Assembly (NCBI GenBank): GCA_017479935.1 | Contig: JAFVBO010000096.1 | Location: 27,344 to 91,343, forward strand | DNA: 64,000 nucleotides | DNA from: Lachnospiraceae bacterium | GTDB taxonomy: Bacteria; Bacillota; Clostridia; Lachnospirales; Lachnospiraceae | Direction: 5' to 3' | Shown: piece by piece, positions 6,987 through 16,534 of the stretch | Position numbering within the stretch: position 1 is the stretch's first letter | Layout of the letters: every line of letters starts with the position of its first letter | Made by a program: the position numbers and the translations under genes | The notes under the pieces: model-generated | What the model saw: only the letters and a program-made list of their open reading frames with translations | Told to the model about the DNA's origin: nothing | The model's database searches: none

Positions 6987-9900
6987 TTACTGCCGCTTTT
7001 CCTTTCCCTTGCTGGCGGTCAGCATCACAGCGGACAACACGGTCAGCGCCGCGAAGGCGTAGATCGCCGTCGTAAAGGCCGTCTGCCACCAGGGCGTCAG
7101 ATGACGGATTTCCGTGCCGGAAGACATGCCGTTTACCATGTTGGAGCGGCTCATCTCATAGCAGTAGTTCTTCGCGGCGCGGACAACATACTGTACATAA
7201 TCGCCGTCGTCCGTGGCGTTCAGGTAATCCAGAACCTTCTGCTTGACCAGCTGCGCGTTCGTCATGCAGAAGCGGTCGGTGCCGGCGGCCAGCTGGTCGA
7301 TGTAATCGCCCTGATAGCCGTCCTCGCGGGCGTTGGTGCAGTCGGTGATGATGGAACCTTCAAAGCCCCACTCCGCGCGGACCACGCCGTTGTTGAAGGC
7401 TTCGCTGCGCATGGTGCTGACCAGACCGATGCGGAGATAGCTCTGCATGAAGCTCTGGATATCCGCCTTCTTAAAGGCGCCTTCGCAGGCTCGTAAGGAG
7501 CCTTCGCGCCATGCCTGCTCATTGAAGAACGAGCTGCAGCCGATGCGCATGGTTTCCTGATCATTGCCGGCCGGGTGCTTGGCGCAGCAGATCACGCCGT
7601 ATTTCTCCATCTCGATGGCTTCGGGGACAAGCGCCATGTAGCAAAGGTTCGCGTCCTCGGAGCAGTACTCAAAGTTTCTTCCGCCAAAAGGCGTGCGGTG
7701 ATAGTTGGCGCCCAGCGTCCAGAATTCCTGCTTGCCGGCCCACAGACCGTACTCGCCGATGAATTTGCCGCGGTTGGCCCACAGCTCGCGGTTGAAGGTG
7801 CCGGTTAAAACGGCCTTTCCGGTGAAGCAGCACATGGAGGTACGCTCGGTTCTGCCGCTGCCGTACTTGCCGGTGGTATCTTCGTAAGGAAGGTTAATAT
7901 TGGTTCCGTTCGGGCCGTCCACGCCATCGCCAAGGCTCATGGGAGCCAGGCCGATGCTCTCGGAAACTGCCCACTGATTGCCCTGTCCATCGTCCATGAC
8001 GTTCAGCATCTCATCCAACGTCATCTGCTTGATAAACAGATCCCAGGTTTCCTCATCGTCATAGGCGACATCCATCATGTCTACCATCTTCAGACCGGCG
8101 TTCTGGCCGAAGGCAGCGGTGGCCTGAGAAACCGTAGGCGCTCCTTCCGGCGCGGTATACATATGTCCGGCCAGCACACGGATCATCTCTTCTGTCGCCG
8201 TTACCTGCACCGGTACCGGGAAGGTGCCGTTCCAGTCGCTTCTGCTCAGATAGGTGCCAGCGCCGGGAACCCAGTAATTTAAGTCCGCATCGTCAAACTT
8301 GTTGGTAACAATCGCGCCCGTTTCCGTATGGCTGTAGGAAGTCGCGTCAAATCCGTTGCGGAAGGTATACGTCTTGGCGGCATCGCCGGCGGCGGTCATG
8401 CGGCTTACATCCGCGCCCTTGGCGGCCAGAATGTTGTTTAAAGCGTCGTGTGCGTCATTTCCAACGGCCAGGTAGTAATCGCCCTCGGAAAGGATATAGG
8501 TCTTTGCGTTCGAGTAATCGTAGGAAGCTAACAGGTAACGCTCCACCTCGATGGTCACGGTCTCGGAAGCGCCGGGGGCTAACAGACCCGTCTTCTCAAA
8601 ACCGACGAACGTGACAGCCGGTTTTTCCACCTTATTGGTCTTCTCGTACTCGCCGTAAGGCGTCTGTGCGTACACCTGCACGGTGCGCTTGCCGGCCATA
8701 TCGCCGGTGTTGGTGACGGTAACCGTTACTTCGTAGACATCCTTGTCCGCGTTGTACTTGACATTGTCCAGCTTTTCCTCAAAAGTCGTGTAGCTTAAGC
8801 CAAAGCCAAACGGATAGGAAACTTCGTTTTCATATTTCCACTCGGCTGCGCCATTACTTGCGCCGTTGGCGCCGGAGGCATTGCCGCGGCCAAGGACACA
8901 GTCCTCGTAACGGGTTTCATAGTATTTGTAACCCACGTAGATGCCTTCCGCCTGGAAGTTCATCCACTTTCCGGTATCGCCGAAAGGAGAGATGGTGCCG
9001 ATGACGGCCGCTTCCACGGCATCTCCGTTTAAGTAAGTCTGCGTGTTTCCATTGGAGTTGACCACCGCGGGGCTCGACAGGGAGTTCACCGCGTAGGTGT
9101 CCACGATGCGTCCGGAGAAGTTCTCCTCACCCGCAAGCAGCTTTGCAACGCCGTGCGCGCCGACGCCGCCTAACAGGCCCGTAAAGACGCAGGCGTCTAC
9201 ATCGTACTCATCCAGCCAGCCCACTTCCATCGTGTTTCCGGTGTTTAACAGCACAACGATCTTATCAAAGTATCCGGCTGCCTTGGCTTCCTTTAACATG
9301 GACAGGATGTCCTTCTCTTCCTGGATCAGCGCCAGAGAGCTCATGCCGGTGGGCGTTCCGGGGTTGATCGGCGGATCAAACATGCCCTCGCCCTTGACGA
9401 AGCCAGCCCTGTTGTCGGTCAGCATATCGTAGTTTTCCTGCCCGCAACGGGTCAGAACCATAATCGCCGTGCCGCCCTTTTCGTTTTCCCAGGTCTTCTT
9501 CAGCTCCGGAGTGTAAAAGGCAATCGGATCCTCGCCGTCCGCGATACCCTGCGTTGCGTTCGTGCAGTCCATCCAGAAGTAATTAGACTTTGCTCTTGTG
9601 GTCGTGGAGGCCGACAGCGCTTCTACCAGCTCTTCGTTTAACGTGAAGCCGGCCATCCTAAAAGCCGCCGGAAAGTTGATGCGGTAACCCGGCATGGGGT
9701 CAACGCCGGCCGAGTTCCCCTTGTAGATCGGATCCACGGACGCGTGTCCGAAAAAGCTGATCCGCTCACTTGCCTTGTCAAGCGGCAGCGCGTTGTTCTC
9801 GTTCTTTAACAGGGCCGCGCCTTCCACCATTTCCTGGATGGTCTGGTCAAAACTGTCTTCCACCAGCTTCTTTAAATTCTCCTCGGTGAACTCGCCGTAG

Positions 9901-10082
9901 GATGATTTGAAGTAAGCCGTGTCTTCCTCTGCGTCTCCCGTGTTGATGATTTCCACGGTCTTCACGCCAAGGAAATTGTTGATGGCGCCGTCATAGGACA
10001 TCGCCAGCTGGCTGCCAAGAAAAGCGAGCACCAGCAGGAAAGCCATGACGCTTGTCAGTCCTCTCCATACACTTGTTTTCAT
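6987..10082 (-). CDS. GH3 glycoside hydrolase, reversed domain order, anchored by both ends (GH3-1)
   Basis: 1031 residues. Order: N-terminal membrane helix (~8-30), alpha/beta sandwich (from ALLKNENNALPL, ~90-380), fibronectin-III-like domain (~430-560), then the TIM barrel with the catalytic region, and a C-terminal helix (~1000-1022) with basic tail. In most GH3 enzymes the barrel comes first; the reversed order is known from some ruminal Clostridia beta-glucosidases. The nucleophile is predicted as Asp914 in IITDCTN. The substrate motif reads KHPAGNDQE where its three paralogues have KHFA/KHYA. Start has AGGAGG six bases upstream. It lies downstream of a LytTR pair, which suggests regulated expression. 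Hydrolysis of extracellular beta-glycosides is likely; the sugar is unknown. Confidence 0.9.
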   Translation of the reverse strand: MKTSVWRGLTSVMAFLLVLAFLGSQLAMSYDGAINNFLGVKTVEIINTGDAEEDTAYFKSSYGEFTEENLKKLVEDSFDQTIQEMVEGAALLKNENNALPLDKASERISFFGHASVDPIYKGNSAGVDPMPGYRINFPAAFRMAGFTLNEELVEALSASTTTRAKSNYFWMDCTNATQGIADGEDPIAFYTPELKKTWENEKGGTAIMVLTRCGQENYDMLTDNRAGFVKGEGMFDPPINPGTPTGMSSLALIQEEKDILSMLKEAKAAGYFDKIVVLLNTGNTMEVGWLDEYDVDACVFTGLLGGVGAHGVAKLLAGEENFSGRIVDTYAVNSLSSPAVVNSNGNTQTYLNGDAVEAAVIGTISPFGDTGKWMNFQAEGIYVGYKYYETRYEDCVLGRGNASGANGASNGAAEWKYENEVSYPFGFGLSYTTFEEKLDNVKYNADKDVYEVTVTVTNTGDMAGKRTVQVYAQTPYGEYEKTNKVEKPAVTFVGFEKTGLLAPGASETVTIEVERYLLASYDYSNAKTYILSEGDYYLAVGNDAHDALNNILAAKGADVSRMTAAGDAAKTYTFRNGFDATSYSHTETGAIVTNKFDDADLNYWVPGAGTYLSRSDWNGTFPVPVQVTATEEMIRVLAGHMYTAPEGAPTVSQATAAFGQNAGLKMVDMMDVAYDDEETWDLFIKQMTLDEMLNVMDDGQGNQWAVSESIGLAPMSLGDGVDGPNGTNINLPYEDTTGKYGSGRTERTSMCCFTGKAVLTGTFNRELWANRGKFIGEYGLWAGKQEFWTLGANYHRTPFGGRNFEYCSEDANLCYMALVPEAIEMEKYGVICCAKHPAGNDQETMRIGCSSFFNEQAWREGSLRACEGAFKKADIQSFMQSYLRIGLVSTMRSEAFNNGVVRAEWGFEGSIITDCTNAREDGYQGDYIDQLAAGTDRFCMTNAQLVKQKVLDYLNATDDGDYVQYVVRAAKNYCYEMSRSNMVNGMSSGTEIRHLTPWWQTAFTTAIYAFAALTVLSAVMLTASKGKEKRQ

Positions 10083-10167
10083 GTTTCTCCTCCTGTGAAA
10101 ATGAAAGATTTTATCTTTTGACGGGGTTCCCGTCGGTTCATGGCCTCATCATAGCCACCGGAGAAAT

Positions 10168-10202
10168 AAAAAAAACAGGTTTTGATTAACCTGTCGTTTT
10201 TT
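10168..10202 (-). terminator. Terminator between histidine kinase 1 and GH3-1 (two-way)
   Basis: ACAGGTT/AACCTGT stem (10175-10181 with 10188-10194), flanked by an A run on one side and a T run on the other. On the minus strand it follows the kinase gene, so GH3-1 probably has its own promoter in the ~85 bases after it. Confidence 0.8.
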
Positions 10203-10216
10203 CGGTTTAGATTGTA

Positions 10217-10267
10217 ATGATATCGCCCGGTCGCAATGCGCGAAGCTGTGCGTAAGGGCGATATCAT
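10217..10267. other. Hairpin with 12-bp perfect arms after histidine kinase 1
   Basis: ATGATATCGCCC (10217-10228) pairs with GGGCGATATCAT (10256-10267); the loop can form CGCA/TGCG pairs. A shorter GCGGC/GCCGC stem lies at about 10273-10293. The pair sits between kinase stop and terminator, so it may protect the 3' end or be a protein-binding site. Confidence 0.6.
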
Positions 10268-10303
10268 ATGAAGCGGCGCGTCCGTAAGGCCGCATGAAGA
10301 TTG

Positions 10304-11608
10304 TTACGGGATCGGAATCATCACATTGGTATTAAAAACATCCCCATCTGCCACGAAAGACAGTGTTCCACCATACTTCTCCGCCACATAGCGCATGCTC
10401 TTGACTCCGTAGCCGTGGAATACCGGGTCGTCCTTGGTGGTGACGGGCAGGCCGTCCACCATCGTCAGATCGGAAGAGAAATAATTCTCACAGTGAATCA
10501 GGATCATCCCGTTCTGTGTCCGCACGTTCAGGTTGATGATGGCTTTCTCCGGATCCTCCAGATTCTTCACGGCCTCAATGGCGTTGTCGATCAGGTTTCC
10601 GAACAGGCTCACCATGTCCATGCTGCTGATGAACTCTAACGGCGCGCCATCGATCATGCAGCCAAAGCGGATCCCGGCGCGGTCGCAGTAAATGCTGCGG
10701 TCCGTGACGATGACGTCCAGCACCTGATTTCCCGTGTTGATCCCGGCGTCATAAATACTGACGGCGTCGGTGATTTCCTTTAGCGCCGCCTCATCCACCT
10801 TGGCCTCCCGTCCCAACAGGCGGATCTGCTTGCGGATATCATGGCACTTAATATTGATAATATCAATATTATCCTTGGTCAGATCGTAATGCTTCTTCGC
10901 CTCGGAAAACGCGCGCTGCAGATTTTCGTACTCCATCTTCTGAAAGGACTCATCCAGGAAATCAAACTGATACGCCAGCACGAAAAAGCACAGCAGGATC
11001 ATCGCCAGGTCAAACAGGATGGCATTCTGCATATCCTCATAGGTGACCAGCACGCCGATCCATAGGCACAGCACCACGCACACGATCGCCGCGAAGGTCA
11101 TCCGGCGGTTGTTGATATTCGGAAACGTCCGGCTTTTCAGCTTCCGGAAGAAGGCCACGTACATCACCGCGTAAACCGCGGTAAAAAGAACAACCGTGAC
11201 AATCAGAAAAACAGCGGGGGGAACGCTTTTCAGGCTGCCGCCGACAGCCGCCGTGAACACCAGATCGCGCACGCGGTGCGCCAGGTGCTGCGTCGCCTGC
11301 GCCGCCGAGCAGCAAAACAGCAGGCTCCAGACCTTTTCTTTAAAACACAGCTTCAGGCACAGGACTGTAAAGGCCAGCACCAGAATATACCGCCAGCCGG
11401 CGCTTAACGCGCCTGCCAGCGTCCCGTACGGAAAGAAATTCGGAAGTTTTAGCGTGAAGGCATACAGCGCCACCGTAAGCACGCAGGCACAAACCGCCCG
11501 CGCCGCAAACCACTTTCTTCTCTGAAACCCCAGCGACACGAGCGCTTCCGCGGCCAGAAGCTGCAGCGCGTACTCAATCCGGATAAGGTCAAACAAAACC
11601 GTATTCAT
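10304..11608 (-). CDS. GHKL-type sensor histidine kinase, AgrC/NatK-like (TCS1)
   Basis: 434 residues. The first ~205 contain about six hydrophobic helices and no large outside domain. A coiled linker leads to the kinase core with the likely phospho-acceptor His256 in IKCHDIRKQ, an N-box NLIDNAIEAV near residue 350, and a GYGVKSM glycine loop. This layout matches kinases paired with LytTR regulators that sense peptides or membrane-associated signals. Its start immediately follows the regulator stop, so they are co-translated. The GH3 gene downstream is the probable regulated neighbour. Confidence 0.93.
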   Translation of the reverse strand: MNTVLFDLIRIEYALQLLAAEALVSLGFQRRKWFAARAVCACVLTVALYAFTLKLPNFFPYGTLAGALSAGWRYILVLAFTVLCLKLCFKEKVWSLLFCCSAAQATQHLAHRVRDLVFTAAVGGSLKSVPPAVFLIVTVVLFTAVYAVMYVAFFRKLKSRTFPNINNRRMTFAAIVCVVLCLWIGVLVTYEDMQNAILFDLAMILLCFFVLAYQFDFLDESFQKMEYENLQRAFSEAKKHYDLTKDNIDIINIKCHDIRKQIRLLGREAKVDEAALKEITDAVSIYDAGINTGNQVLDVIVTDRSIYCDRAGIRFGCMIDGAPLEFISSMDMVSLFGNLIDNAIEAVKNLEDPEKAIINLNVRTQNGMILIHCENYFSSDLTMVDGLPVTTKDDPVFHGYGVKSMRYVAEKYGGTLSFVADGDVFNTNVMIPIP

Positions 11609-12316
11609 CTAGCATGTCCCTCCCCAGTAATCGGTCAGCTCCTGCATGAACTGTTTCTTCCGCGGACGGCTGATCTCCAGGCTCTCGTTCCCTAAGCGCA
11701 CCTCGTCCTTGTAAACCTCGGTGATATAGCGCAGGTTCACCACGCAGTAATTGTTGCAACGCCGAAAGCCAAATCCGTACAGCGACTGTTCCCAGTCCTT
11801 CAGCGTCCCGTTGGACAAAATCTCCTCTCCCTGTGTATGGAACACCAGCTTGCGCGCCACCATCTCCACATACTTCACGTCAGCCGCGTCCACGCGCCGG
11901 GTTCCGTATTTCACGGGGATGGTTAAGAGGTGCGGTTCTTTCCGGGCGATCAGCTTCAGCGCCTTTTTTAAGGTCAGCTCCAGCCCATAGTAGGTGACCG
12001 GCTTGATCAGGAAATCAAACGCGCCAACCTCATATCCCTTTAACGCCATCCGCTTCATGTTCGTCACGATGATGATCGGTACCTCCGCATCGACGTCCCG
12101 GATCCGGCGCGACACGTCGATCCCGTTCATATGCGGCATCTCAATGTCCATGAAAATCAGGTCGTAATTCGCCTTGTATTCCGTCACGAACACGATCGGC
12201 TGCGCGTACACATGGATGCTGCAGGCGATCTGATTTTTTTCGCAGAACGTTTTGATATGGTCCTCCAGCGCTTTTGCGGCTTCCGCCTCATCCTCGCAGA
12301 TCGCTATATCCAGCAT
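11609..12316 (-). CDS. LytTR-family response regulator (TCS1)
   Basis: 235 residues: a receiver domain (~1-120) with acidic CEDE near the start, phospho-acceptor Asp57 in FMDIEM and Lys in LIKPVTY, then a LytTR DNA-binding domain (~135-230) with the YCVVNLRYI and ISRPRKKQF segments. Such regulators bind pairs of direct repeats upstream of targets. AAAGGGGG lies seven bases before the start. It is the first gene of the two-component operon. Confidence 0.94.
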   Translation of the reverse strand: MLDIAICEDEAEAAKALEDHIKTFCEKNQIACSIHVYAQPIVFVTEYKANYDLIFMDIEMPHMNGIDVSRRIRDVDAEVPIIIVTNMKRMALKGYEVGAFDFLIKPVTYYGLELTLKKALKLIARKEPHLLTIPVKYGTRRVDAADVKYVEMVARKLVFHTQGEEILSNGTLKDWEQSLYGFGFRRCNNYCVVNLRYITEVYKDEVRLGNESLEISRPRKKQFMQELTDYWGGTC

Positions 12317-12420
12317 CTTACGCCCCCTTTCTTTGGATGTATTTTCCGTTCACACGCCTTTTGCTGCCTGCCTTGCCCTGTGTCAAATCCGGCGCTCCGG
12401 GAGTTTTTCTTCCTTACCTT

Positions 12421-14493
12421 TTACTCCGCCAAAAAACCTTCCACCCGGTTCTTCCAGTCAAACAGATCGTTGTGCTGCACAATCTCATACTCCCTAAGGA
12501 GCGGCTCCGCCGCAATGGCTTCCTCGGTCACCTCGTGCACTTCGCCGTCCGCCGTAAAATAGAAGCCTGCCGTGACCGCCGGAAACGTTTCCCTGAGCTC
12601 ATCTAAGTAAAGCTGGAAGTCCGTCTTCGGAAGACCCGCCGCCTCCATGACAATCGAGGACAGGTAGTTGGCGCTGGTATCAAAGTCGCTTCTCTCCATC
12701 TCGCCCAGATCGTAATTGGCCCAGATAAAGTACGGCACCTGATAACGCGCCACCTGCTCCTTCCAGGTCAGCTCAGACGGGTTCTTCCCCAAAAGTTCCT
12801 TAAAGAACTTGGTTTCGAGCAGCGCCGGCTGATGATCGCCAAAGAAGACAATCAGCGTCTTCTCATCCACCGCCTTAAAGTATTCGACCAGCTTGCGCAC
12901 CGCGTCGTCCGTCCAGCGGCAAAGCGTCAGATACATCTCCGTCTTGGGGAGCTTGCCTAAATCCGGATTGGTAACATAAATATCAGGGGTAAAATTATCA
13001 TAGCTCTTGGAATAGCTGCCATGGTTTTGCATGGTCACCGCGAAAGCGAACAGCGGCGCGTCTTCCTTCTTCGCCTCGTACTCCCGGATGATCTGGCGCA
13101 CCACCGCCTTGTCCGACACGTAGTTCCGAAGAACCGCCCGCTCGGCAAAATCCGGCTTGAACATGGCCCGGTCAAATCCCAGCCAGGGATAGACCTCATC
13201 CCGGTTCCAGCCGGTGGCGCCGTACGGATGCATGGCCAGCGTCTCGTAGCCGTAACTCTTTAAGATCGAAGCCATGGACGGCGTATCATGCTTGATATAC
13301 TGCTGGTACGCCGTACTCCCGGAAGGCAGAAACGCGCAGGACATACCGGTTAACACTTCAAACTCCGTATTGGCGGTATTACCGCCGAAAACGGACACAT
13401 ACAGAGCCCCGGAGATCACGTTATCTCCCCTTAACAGCTTGTCGATATTCGGCATCACAGCCTTGTTCGTCTCAAAATCTCCCAGAACGGTCAGATCGGA
13501 AAAGGCCTCATCCATGATAATAATAATATTGGGATAGTCTTCTTGTTTTCCGTCCTTGTCTTCTGCCGCACTTCCGGAATTCTGTTTCTTTTCTGACGCT
13601 TCCTTTGCCTCCTGTAAGATGGCTTTCGCCGCGTCGGGCGAGTACCCCGCCGGCACGGACAGATCCATGAAGCGCATATTGACAAGAAAACTCACAAAGA
13701 ACCCGTTTTTCTTATATACATGCCACTGCGTAAACGGCTCCTCGTAAACCTGGGTTTTTGTCTTGAACTCCTTGACCTGCAGCGCCTTAAAATACGCAAA
13801 CGACAAAATGCAGACAAGCGCGAGCCAGAAGACACGCACCTTTCCCGTGCGAATGCGAAGGTCCAGCTTCGGAATAACCGCGAAAATCCCCAGAAATCCT
13901 AACAGGCTCCACATAACCTCAAAGGTTCCCTGATAGACAAAATTATCCGCAACGGAAAACGCCGTCCCGGCCGCGGTTAAATCCCAGGGCAGGATCGGGT
14001 TTCCCCGGAAATCCATGACAAAATAGTTGGCCAGGCCGATCACCAGCACAAACGCGGTCGCGAGAAAATACCCCACGTCCGCCCGCCCGCACAGCGAAAA
14101 CGCAAGCATAAATAACAGCCAGTAGAAGATATATTCCAGTACCTTCACCGACATCACGATCATCTCCGGATCGTGCGTCATCCACTCCAGCAGGTAAAAA
14201 CTGCCGACGGGAATAACAATCATCAAAAGAGCCGACAGCCCCCTCGGCAGCTTAACAGGAAAGACGGCCAAAAGAAAGCCCGCCACACACGAAATGAGCG
14301 CCAGATAGTACCACTCATCCGCAATTTCCGCCGTATCCTTGCACCAGCTTACCACAAACAAACCGGCTGCCGCAATCACGAGCGCATAAACAATCCACAA
14401 GAACACCGTCCACTTCTTATTTCCTTTTCCCTTGCTGACATTCTCTGTCATGTCCCTGGAAAGCACCTGTCCGGTTTCGTTCTCCTTCTCCAT
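12421..14493 (-). CDS. LtaS-like membrane sulfatase-fold enzyme (phosphoglycerol transferase family)
   Basis: 690 residues: a charged N-terminal tail, about five membrane helices (to ~245), then an extracellular sulfatase-fold domain from about residue 320. Metal and catalytic landmarks are visible: MDEAF, the nucleophile Thr373 in GGNTANTEF, MQNHGSY and FFGDHQPAL. LtaS enzymes move glycerol phosphate from phosphatidylglycerol to lipoteichoic acid; other members modify surface glycans, so the acceptor is open. Start 14493 has GAGGG eight bases upstream; the frame extends to 14550, but that ATG lies in the terminator stem. It precedes TCS1 by 104 bases. Confidence 0.87.
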   Translation of the reverse strand: MEKENETGQVLSRDMTENVSKGKGNKKWTVFLWIVYALVIAAAGLFVVSWCKDTAEIADEWYYLALISCVAGFLLAVFPVKLPRGLSALLMIVIPVGSFYLLEWMTHDPEMIVMSVKVLEYIFYWLLFMLAFSLCGRADVGYFLATAFVLVIGLANYFVMDFRGNPILPWDLTAAGTAFSVADNFVYQGTFEVMWSLLGFLGIFAVIPKLDLRIRTGKVRVFWLALVCILSFAYFKALQVKEFKTKTQVYEEPFTQWHVYKKNGFFVSFLVNMRFMDLSVPAGYSPDAAKAILQEAKEASEKKQNSGSAAEDKDGKQEDYPNIIIIMDEAFSDLTVLGDFETNKAVMPNIDKLLRGDNVISGALYVSVFGGNTANTEFEVLTGMSCAFLPSGSTAYQQYIKHDTPSMASILKSYGYETLAMHPYGATGWNRDEVYPWLGFDRAMFKPDFAERAVLRNYVSDKAVVRQIIREYEAKKEDAPLFAFAVTMQNHGSYSKSYDNFTPDIYVTNPDLGKLPKTEMYLTLCRWTDDAVRKLVEYFKAVDEKTLIVFFGDHQPALLETKFFKELLGKNPSELTWKEQVARYQVPYFIWANYDLGEMERSDFDTSANYLSSIVMEAAGLPKTDFQLYLDELRETFPAVTAGFYFTADGEVHEVTEEAIAAEPLLREYEIVQHNDLFDWKNRVEGFLAE

Positions 14494-14528
14494 ATTTTGT
14501 CCCTCTCTGATCCTGCTGTATAAACAAG

Positions 14529-14575
14529 AACAGGACTGTTTTAGCGGCAAAGCTTGCTGCTAAAACAGTCCTGTT
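14529..14575 (-). terminator. Long hairpin after the FKBP-like lipoprotein gene
   Basis: AACAGGACTGTTTTAGC pairs perfectly with GCTAAAACAGTCCTGTT across a ~13-base loop (17-bp stem). It lies just after the lipoprotein stop and before the LtaS-like gene. The following tract is only moderately T-rich. Confidence 0.75.
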
Positions 14576-14597
14576 TCACCGAACCTATTTTAAGCTC

Positions 14598-15962
14598 TTA
14601 TTCTGCCTTGGCCTTCGTCTCAGCTTCCGCCTTGGTTTCAGCCTCAGCCTTCGTCTCAGTCTCGGCCTTGGTTTCTTCCTCCGCCTTGGTCTCTTCCTCA
14701 GCCTTCGTTTCAGTCTCGGCCTTGGTCTCTTCCTCAGCCTTCGTCTCAGCCTCCGCCTTGGTTTCTTCCTCAGCCTTCGTCTCAGCCTCCGCCTTGGTCT
14801 CTTCCTCAGTTGCAGCTTCCGTCTCCGGCGCAGCCACAGCCACAGCCTTCTCCATCAGCTTCTCCATGACCTTGTTAAAGAGCAGGTTATCCTCGATCTG
14901 TACGCGGCCGCCGGCCTGCTGCTCCAAAAGGGTCATGTCCGTGTAGCCATATTGTGTCGCCAGCTCCTGCAGGTGCGCCTGATACTCCTCTTCCGACACG
15001 GCCAGGCCATACACCTCTGCTAACGTCCGGTTCACGATGGCGGACTTGGAATTCTCCGTCGCGTAATTATGAAGGAGCTCCTCTACCTCATCCTCCGTGC
15101 GGTTCATCATCTGGCAGTACTCTGCATAGGTAACGCCATAATAATCCGCATACTGGGTAAGCAGACTCTTCTGATCATTATAATAATACTCTTCCAGACC
15201 CTCCGGGAAGCCGGAGAATGTGGCGTTGTTTACCACCTGCGTCCACACCGCGCCGTTGTCTTCCGTCTTGGCCGAGTTTGCCTTGTTTTCCGTAAGTCGG
15301 TCGTAGATATAACCCTTCAGGCCGTCCACGGTGGTGTAATCGCCCTGGGTGTAAGATGTCACCCATTCGTTGTTTAACACCGCCGGGATCTCCTCGCCCT
15401 GGATGTAATTCACCGTAATCTCAAACGTAACAGGCTTTCCGGCCTTATCCGCAGCGTGATAGTCTTCCGGGAAGGAGATGTTCGCGGTAACCGTCTCTCC
15501 CACCTTGGCACCAATCAGACTTTCCAGGAAACCGGCAATGTAATTGCTGACACCGATCGTAACAATCTGATCCGAAGCGGTACCGCCGGCGAACTGCTCG
15601 CCTTCCATAAAACCCTTAAAATCGATGTTCACCGTATCCTGATCCTTCACGGTGCCTTCCATGATCTTTTCGTGATCGGGGCTGGCGGCCAGCATCTGCT
15701 CCACTACCGCCATGACCTCCGCTTCCGTCACAGTCGTATCAAAGGGGGTATATTCCATGCCCTCATAGGCACCTAAGGTTACATAATCCGATGCCTTCTT
15801 TCCCTCCCAGGAAAAGGTGACCTGCTCGGCGGCGCTTTCGTTTGTTTCTGTCTCGGCTGATCCGGTCGGCCCCTCAGAGCTTCCGGGAGTGCTGTTGCAA
15901 CCCGTCAGGGCCGCCGTCAAAGCGAGGGATAAGGTGACTGCCGCAAGAATCTGTTTCTTCAT
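14598..15962 (-). CDS. Surface lipoprotein with FKBP-type isomerase and trigger-factor-like domains and a charged repeat tail
   Basis: 454 residues. A lipoprotein signal ends in LTGC (Cys22). An FKBP-like domain (~80-190; DTVNIDFKGFMEGEQFAGG) resembles the isomerase domain of trigger factor, and residues ~200-385 look like its helical chaperone arms (EEYYYNDQKSLLTQYADYYG). The last ~65 residues are imperfect repeats of EETKAEAETKAE. Secreted relatives help fold exported proteins outside the membrane, so this is probably an extracytoplasmic foldase. The repeat tail is not part of either family and may reach into the cell wall. It is likely expressed alone. Confidence 0.85.
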   Translation of the reverse strand: MKKQILAAVTLSLALTAALTGCNSTPGSSEGPTGSAETETNESAAEQVTFSWEGKKASDYVTLGAYEGMEYTPFDTTVTEAEVMAVVEQMLAASPDHEKIMEGTVKDQDTVNIDFKGFMEGEQFAGGTASDQIVTIGVSNYIAGFLESLIGAKVGETVTANISFPEDYHAADKAGKPVTFEITVNYIQGEEIPAVLNNEWVTSYTQGDYTTVDGLKGYIYDRLTENKANSAKTEDNGAVWTQVVNNATFSGFPEGLEEYYYNDQKSLLTQYADYYGVTYAEYCQMMNRTEDEVEELLHNYATENSKSAIVNRTLAEVYGLAVSEEEYQAHLQELATQYGYTDMTLLEQQAGGRVQIEDNLLFNKVMEKLMEKAVAVAAPETEAATEEETKAEAETKAEEETKAEAETKAEEETKAETETKAEEETKAEEETKAETETKAEAETKAEAETKAKAE

Positions 15963-16081
15963 TTTTTTCTCCTACCACTTTCATTTATTGTGTATAAATT
16001 CGTATTGTACCATATCGCGTTCCTCCCGCGGCGTGTGTGCGAAATGAAACGCGCATACAAGCTTACCTACTATAGCACAAA

Positions 16082-16106
16082 AAAAGGTGCCTGAAAAGCA
16101 CCTTTT
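16082..16106. terminator. Two-way terminator hairpin at the left edge of the lower-G+C segment
   Basis: AAAAGGTGC/GCACCTTTT stem with a seven-base loop and A/T runs on both sides. It separates the lipoprotein promoter region (15963-16080) from the gene-fragment region to the right. Confidence 0.75.
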
Positions 16107-16328
16107 GTCGGTTTTAGATTTTCGTTACATTCTAATCTTGCAATGTTTAAAAAGCTACACTTTAGGAAGAGATGGAATTTCGTCTATTTCCTTACATATG
16201 AAACCAGTGGCAAAAATCTTCAATCCAGTTGGCGATCCGCATGCGAAGAAGAGTCAGCCATCGAAAGTGTGTCACATATGCCACATCGCCTGTCTGCGTT
16301 GTCCCAAAGGAGGCAATGGCAAATGAAA

Positions 16329-16480
16329 AAGCCACCTGCGAATCTGTTATCATGGCAGGTTTGGCCAATTGTGGCATAGAGGACATCGCCGAGGTGGAGT
16401 TATCTTTCCATATTTTCCCTATGAATGAATGGGGTGGTACAATTAAAGATACAGACCCCATTTTTTTAACATTTGAGTAA
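16329..16480 (+). pseudogene. C-terminal fragment of an unknown gene (copy A of a pair)
   Basis: A frame on the plus strand ends in EWGGTIKDTDPIFLTFE followed by TAA and reads like the last strand-rich ~50 residues of a protein (IAEVELSFHIF before it). The same C-terminal peptide, TIKDTDPI-C-LSIE, is encoded on the plus strand at 27271-27331. No convincing start or N-terminal domain is present; the DNA from 16110 to 16330 shows only scrambled short frames. I do not recognise the family. It marks one edge of the GH3-lipoprotein-GH3-TCS2 segment. Confidence 0.5.
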
Positions 16481-16491
16481 ATTATTGAGAA

Positions 16492-16520
16492 GAGCAGGGG
16501 AATATACCATCACCCTGCTT
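16492..16520 (-). terminator. Hairpin terminator after GH3-2
   Basis: AGCAGGG/CCCTGCT stem with a ~14-base loop, about 15 bases after the GH3-2 stop; moderately T-rich on both sides. Confidence 0.65.
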
Positions 16521-16534
16521 TTCTCGATTCCATA

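Noticed and set aside
14554..14946. Plus-strand frame with SASALVSSS repeats
   Set aside because: Antisense of the charged repeat tail of the FKBP-like lipoprotein.
15963..16080. Promoter of the FKBP-like lipoprotein
   Set aside because: A TACAAT-like -10 is present on the minus strand, but no acceptable -35 could be paired with it.
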